A stretch of DNA of 64,000 nucleotides from Bacillota bacterium. GTDB lineage: Bacteria; Bacillota; Clostridia; Peptostreptococcales; Anaerovoracaceae. This document shows positions 62,346 to 64,000 of the stretch, in pieces; within the stretch, counting starts at the first letter, position 1, and the number at the start of each line of letters is the position of its first letter. The DNA is taken from positions 1-64,000 of the forward strand of contig JAGAXF010000005.1 in the NCBI GenBank assembly GCA_017941085.1, given 5' to 3'. The translations under genes were made by a program, and so were the position numbers. The notes beneath the pieces are model-generated. The model saw nothing but the letters and a program-made list of their open reading frames with translations, had not been told where the DNA came from and ran no database searches.

Positions 62346-63233
62346 TTATGTTAATAGGTCTTTATCCACAATGTAGAGAGTGTGGCCTTTTGGAAGATCT
62401 TTTAATTCACCTGCAACATTATATCCGGCCTTTTCGAAGAAACCGATATTCCAGTCATATATTTCTTCAGAAATAATTTTGGTCGCGCCTTTTTCTTTTG
62501 CCTTCTTTTCAAAATGTTTTAATAACAGCGTTCCTAATCCCTGATGACGGTAATCTTCATCCACCCAGATCTTCCAGATCCAGCCGGTATCGATTTCAGT
62601 CACTCCGGCCATTATCGCAGCGACGACTTTGCCGTCCTTGCTGACCAGTTTTCTGTTGATCTTGATGTAATCGTGTTTTATCTCAAGGTGCTCCTTATTA
62701 AAGCCTTCATCGAGCTGGTCGCATATGAATTCGGCATCTTCTTCCGACCCGTCCATAATTTCATATTCTATGGGCTTGCTCTTTCTTTTGGGCTGATTTC
62801 CATCAAGACGTTTAGCCAGCTGATAATCCTCATGGCCTACAGGACAGTCTTTCAAGGTAGCAAAAACTTCATATCCATGTTTCAGATAATAGGGTTTGGC
62901 TTGGAAATCCCATGTGCCTACCCAGATAAGATGGCATCCTTTGCTTTCGGCAACCTTTTCAACCGCTTGAAGAGCTATCGAGCCGAGTCCTTGCAGGCGA
63001 TATTTCTCATCCACCCACATGTCATCGACATACATACAGCCCCACGGGAAGATATATCCGGTACAGCCGGCGATGATATTACCATCTTTATCTACGATTT
63101 TTTTACAAACTGTTTCTTCTTCTTTACTAAATCCATCAAGCACCGGTACGAGTTTAAAGTAATAATCACTGATAAGTTCCTCTATTCGTTCCGAATCCTT
63201 ACGAGCACTTCTTCTTAGTCTTAACTGTTCCAT
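62346..63233 (-). CDS. Tandem GNAT acetyltransferase (two GNAT domains)
   Basis: A 295-residue protein with two GNAT domains. Domain 1 (1-145) has the acetyl-CoA motif DEKYRLQGLGSIALQAVEK. Domain 2 (about 155-295) has DEDYRHQGLGTLLLKHFEKKA, and both end with a similar GHxxY-type stretch (PVGHEDYQLAK, PKGHTLYIVDK). It probably arose by internal duplication. The ATG at 63233 has GAGGA. The substrate is unknown. A structured leader and terminator lie just upstream. Confidence 0.85.
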   Translation of the reverse strand: MEQLRLRRSARKDSERIEELISDYYFKLVPVLDGFSKEEETVCKKIVDKDGNIIAGCTGYIFPWGCMYVDDMWVDEKYRLQGLGSIALQAVEKVAESKGCHLIWVGTWDFQAKPYYLKHGYEVFATLKDCPVGHEDYQLAKRLDGNQPKRKSKPIEYEIMDGSEEDAEFICDQLDEGFNKEHLEIKHDYIKINRKLVSKDGKVVAAIMAGVTEIDTGWIWKIWVDEDYRHQGLGTLLLKHFEKKAKEKGATKIISEEIYDWNIGFFEKAGYNVAGELKDLPKGHTLYIVDKDLLT

Positions 63234-63295
63234 TATTTGTCCTCTTTTCATATATCATTGATTTATGCGTATTTACAGTTACTGTTGCGGGCACC

Positions 63296-63393
63296 AAAAA
63301 AGGAGCTGATCCTCGCAGAAATGAGCGCACGAAAAAAACACGGTTATAATTCTCCGTATTCTATCGTGTCACAATTATCTGCAGATCACTCCT
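63296..63393 (-). ncRNA. Structured leader/terminator upstream of the tandem GNAT gene
   Basis: On the minus strand AGGAG-TGATC pairs with GATCA-g-CTCCT, then GCAGA with TCTGC, CACGA with TCGTG, and ATACGG with CCGTGT, followed by TTTTTT. G-U pairs favour the minus strand. The outer arm and terminator layout resemble 10400-10481, also upstream of a minus-strand gene. It may be a plain terminator or a regulatory leader. The rest of 63234-63446 shows no gene. Confidence 0.55.
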
Positions 63394-63446
63394 GTACCTC
63401 CTTTATTCTTTAAATACAATATACCTTCATGCAGCTGCTGTGTCAA

Positions 63447-63617
63447 TTATTGCTTAGACCCATGATCCTCCTTCTTAGTTTGTTTGCAAAGAAAAAGCCT
63501 TGGAGTTTTTATGCTTCCAAGGCAAAAATTATGGTGGAGATGATGGGAGTCAAAGTTCATTCTGCTAAAGACATCCGCATATGTATCTAATGTAACATGT
63601 ATATTGGTATGTCCAAG
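63447..63617 (-). pseudogene. C-terminal remnant of a tyrosine integrase
   Basis: The frame reads LGHTNIHVTLDTYADVF from its first codon. This is the conserved C-terminal catalytic block of phage-type tyrosine recombinases (LGH...T...TYA(D/H)V, with the tyrosine nucleophile), and it continues 40 residues to a TAA at 63447. Nothing upstream in this frame belongs to an integrase, so only the last 56 codons remain. A deletion or element scar is likely, with the junction at about 63617. Confidence 0.8.
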
Positions 63618-63676
63618 CCACTAATTGAGATTATGGTCATCACCACAATCAATGTCGTAATAATCCGTTTTTTCAT
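63587..63676 (-). pseudogene. Truncated secreted or membrane protein start fused to the integrase scar
   Basis: An ATG at 63676 with AGAGG upstream starts MKKRIITTLIVVMTIISISG, a clear signal peptide or membrane anchor. At about 63617 the DNA passes into integrase sequence in another frame, and the reading stops at 63587 after 29 codons. It follows the sortase-anchored protein gene by 22 bases, so it could have been a sortase or another surface protein in the same operon. Confidence 0.55.
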
Positions 63677-63697
63677 CAGTGACTACCTCTTGCTAAC

Positions 63698-64000
63698 TTA
63701 TCCATTATCCTTTTTCGAATTACATCTTGAGAAAAATTTAGTGTATAAAACTATAATCATTAGTGATAATAAAATGAGTCCTGCATATAACCATGGATGA
63801 TTCTCGTCCCCTGTCTTTGGCGCGGTACTTGACGTCTTTATAGATGTATTGCTCTTATTGGTGTCGTTCTTATTGGCGTCGCTCGCATTGTCATCATCCT
63901 TCGTTTCGCTATTCTTTGCTGGTATTGATCTCTTTTCTTCCTTGTGACATCCTGTGCAGATACGAGTCTCCTCACCATCTTCTGTAGCAGTTGCTTCTTT
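63698..64000 (-). CDS. Surface protein with LPxTG-like anchor, C-terminal part
   Basis: The 3' end of a gene that runs off the right edge; 100 codons are visible. It has a Cys-pair repeat segment (TRICTGCHKEEKRSIPA), a Lys/Asn/Asp/Thr-rich wall-spanning region, the sorting motif APKTGDE, a hydrophobic helix (PWLYAGLILLSLMIIVLYT) and a short positive tail. The Cys-pair segment ending in IPA also occurs near the C terminus of the lipase-like protein at 59478-62204 (YCKVCGEELSRKRIVIPA), so both belong to the same surface-protein set. The function of the N-terminal part is not visible. Confidence 0.8.
   Translation of the reverse strand, partial: KEATATEDGEETRICTGCHKEEKRSIPAKNSETKDDDNASDANKNDTNKSNTSIKTSSTAPKTGDENHPWLYAGLILLSLMIIVLYTKFFSRCNSKKDNG

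Noticed and set aside
63529..63550. Similarity to the 3' end of tmRNA (CATCTCCACCA on the minus strand)
   Set aside because: The bases lie inside the readable integrase C-terminal frame, no tmRNA body or tag sequence is nearby, and the T-arm is not formed. A chance match is simpler.
1..64000. tRNA and rRNA genes
   Set aside because: I saw no cloverleaf with a T-loop GTTCRA and matching arms, and no rRNA-like sequence, in any intergenic gap. A covariance scan was not possible.

Overview
The window reads as a chromosomal stretch of an anaerobic, low-to-mid GC Bacillota, most likely class Clostridia. Support comes from WhiA and RapZ, strong AGGAGG-type ribosome sites, clostridial TTG/GTG starts, oxygen-sensitive enzymes (B12 synthesis by the CbiK/CbiD anaerobic route, an Fe-S type L-serine dehydratase), an amino-acid fermentation gene (3-keto-5-aminohexanoate cleavage enzyme) and a bacterial V-type ATPase. 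The family cannot be fixed from sequence alone. Anaerovoracaceae-like clostridia would fit, as a low-confidence inference.

Layout. (1) 1-4080 is mobile DNA: a truncated Maff2 conjugation gene, a lincosamide nucleotidyltransferase of the Lnu(C) type, a zinc-ribbon protein, a GIY-YIG protein, an XRE regulator and a large serine recombinase. It ends inside a truncated XRE gene at about 4080. (2) 4081-6363 is a type II restriction-modification locus: nuclease on +, C5-cytosine methyltransferase and controller on -. The methyltransferase carries an in-frame TGA. (3) 6656-24438 is mainly housekeeping on the minus strand: rlmD, a thioesterase, a SpoIIE-like phosphatase, the V-ATPase operon E-DUF2764-A-B-D-I-K, whiA, kce, rapZ, murB, an AI-2E-family permease and a HerA/DUF853 ATPase. 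(4) 24633-30010 holds a RocB-like M20 peptidase, an MBL hydrolase paired with a degenerate GGDEF protein, uridine kinase and a membrane-fused acyltransferase-like protein. (5) 30004-41590 is an anaerobic cobalamin operon read leftward from a B12 riboswitch: cbiK (as a lipoprotein), two lipoproteins, cbiD, cbiF, cbiGH, cbiJE, cbiT, cbiA, cobD, cbiC. (6) 41614-47725 holds a PAP2 phosphatase, a macrodomain protein, an amidohydrolase, pfkA, L-serine dehydratase and an archaeal-type ornithine cyclodeaminase-like gene. (7) 48002-55116 is a sulfur/methionine operon (metY-cysK-metF-reactivation protein-metH), divergent from a CymR-like Rrf2 regulator. (8) 55214-64000 is accessory: Phd/Doc, an XRE membrane regulator, GNATs, an alpha/beta hydrolase, a DUF4143 remnant, an HMA protein, a 922-codon-frame surface lipase-like protein, an integrase scar and a partial sortase-anchored protein.

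How the parts connect. The B12 operon supplies the cofactor used by the MetH encoded about 6 kb away. Serine dehydratase, cysteine synthase and MetY connect serine, cysteine and homocysteine metabolism. The best candidate for an undescribed system is the metY leader at 54284-54720. It has a palindrome over a textbook promoter, a 35-codon leader peptide packed with Cys and Met codons, and mutually exclusive antiterminator and terminator arms. This predicts two-layer control: Rrf2 repression plus ribosome-mediated attenuation. Other loci worth checking are the interrupted methyltransferase beside an intact nuclease, the surface cobaltochelatase with a duplicated-domain lipoprotein partner, the chlamydia/spirochaete-style V-ATPase operon, and the acyltransferase-like membrane protein that lacks its catalytic histidine.
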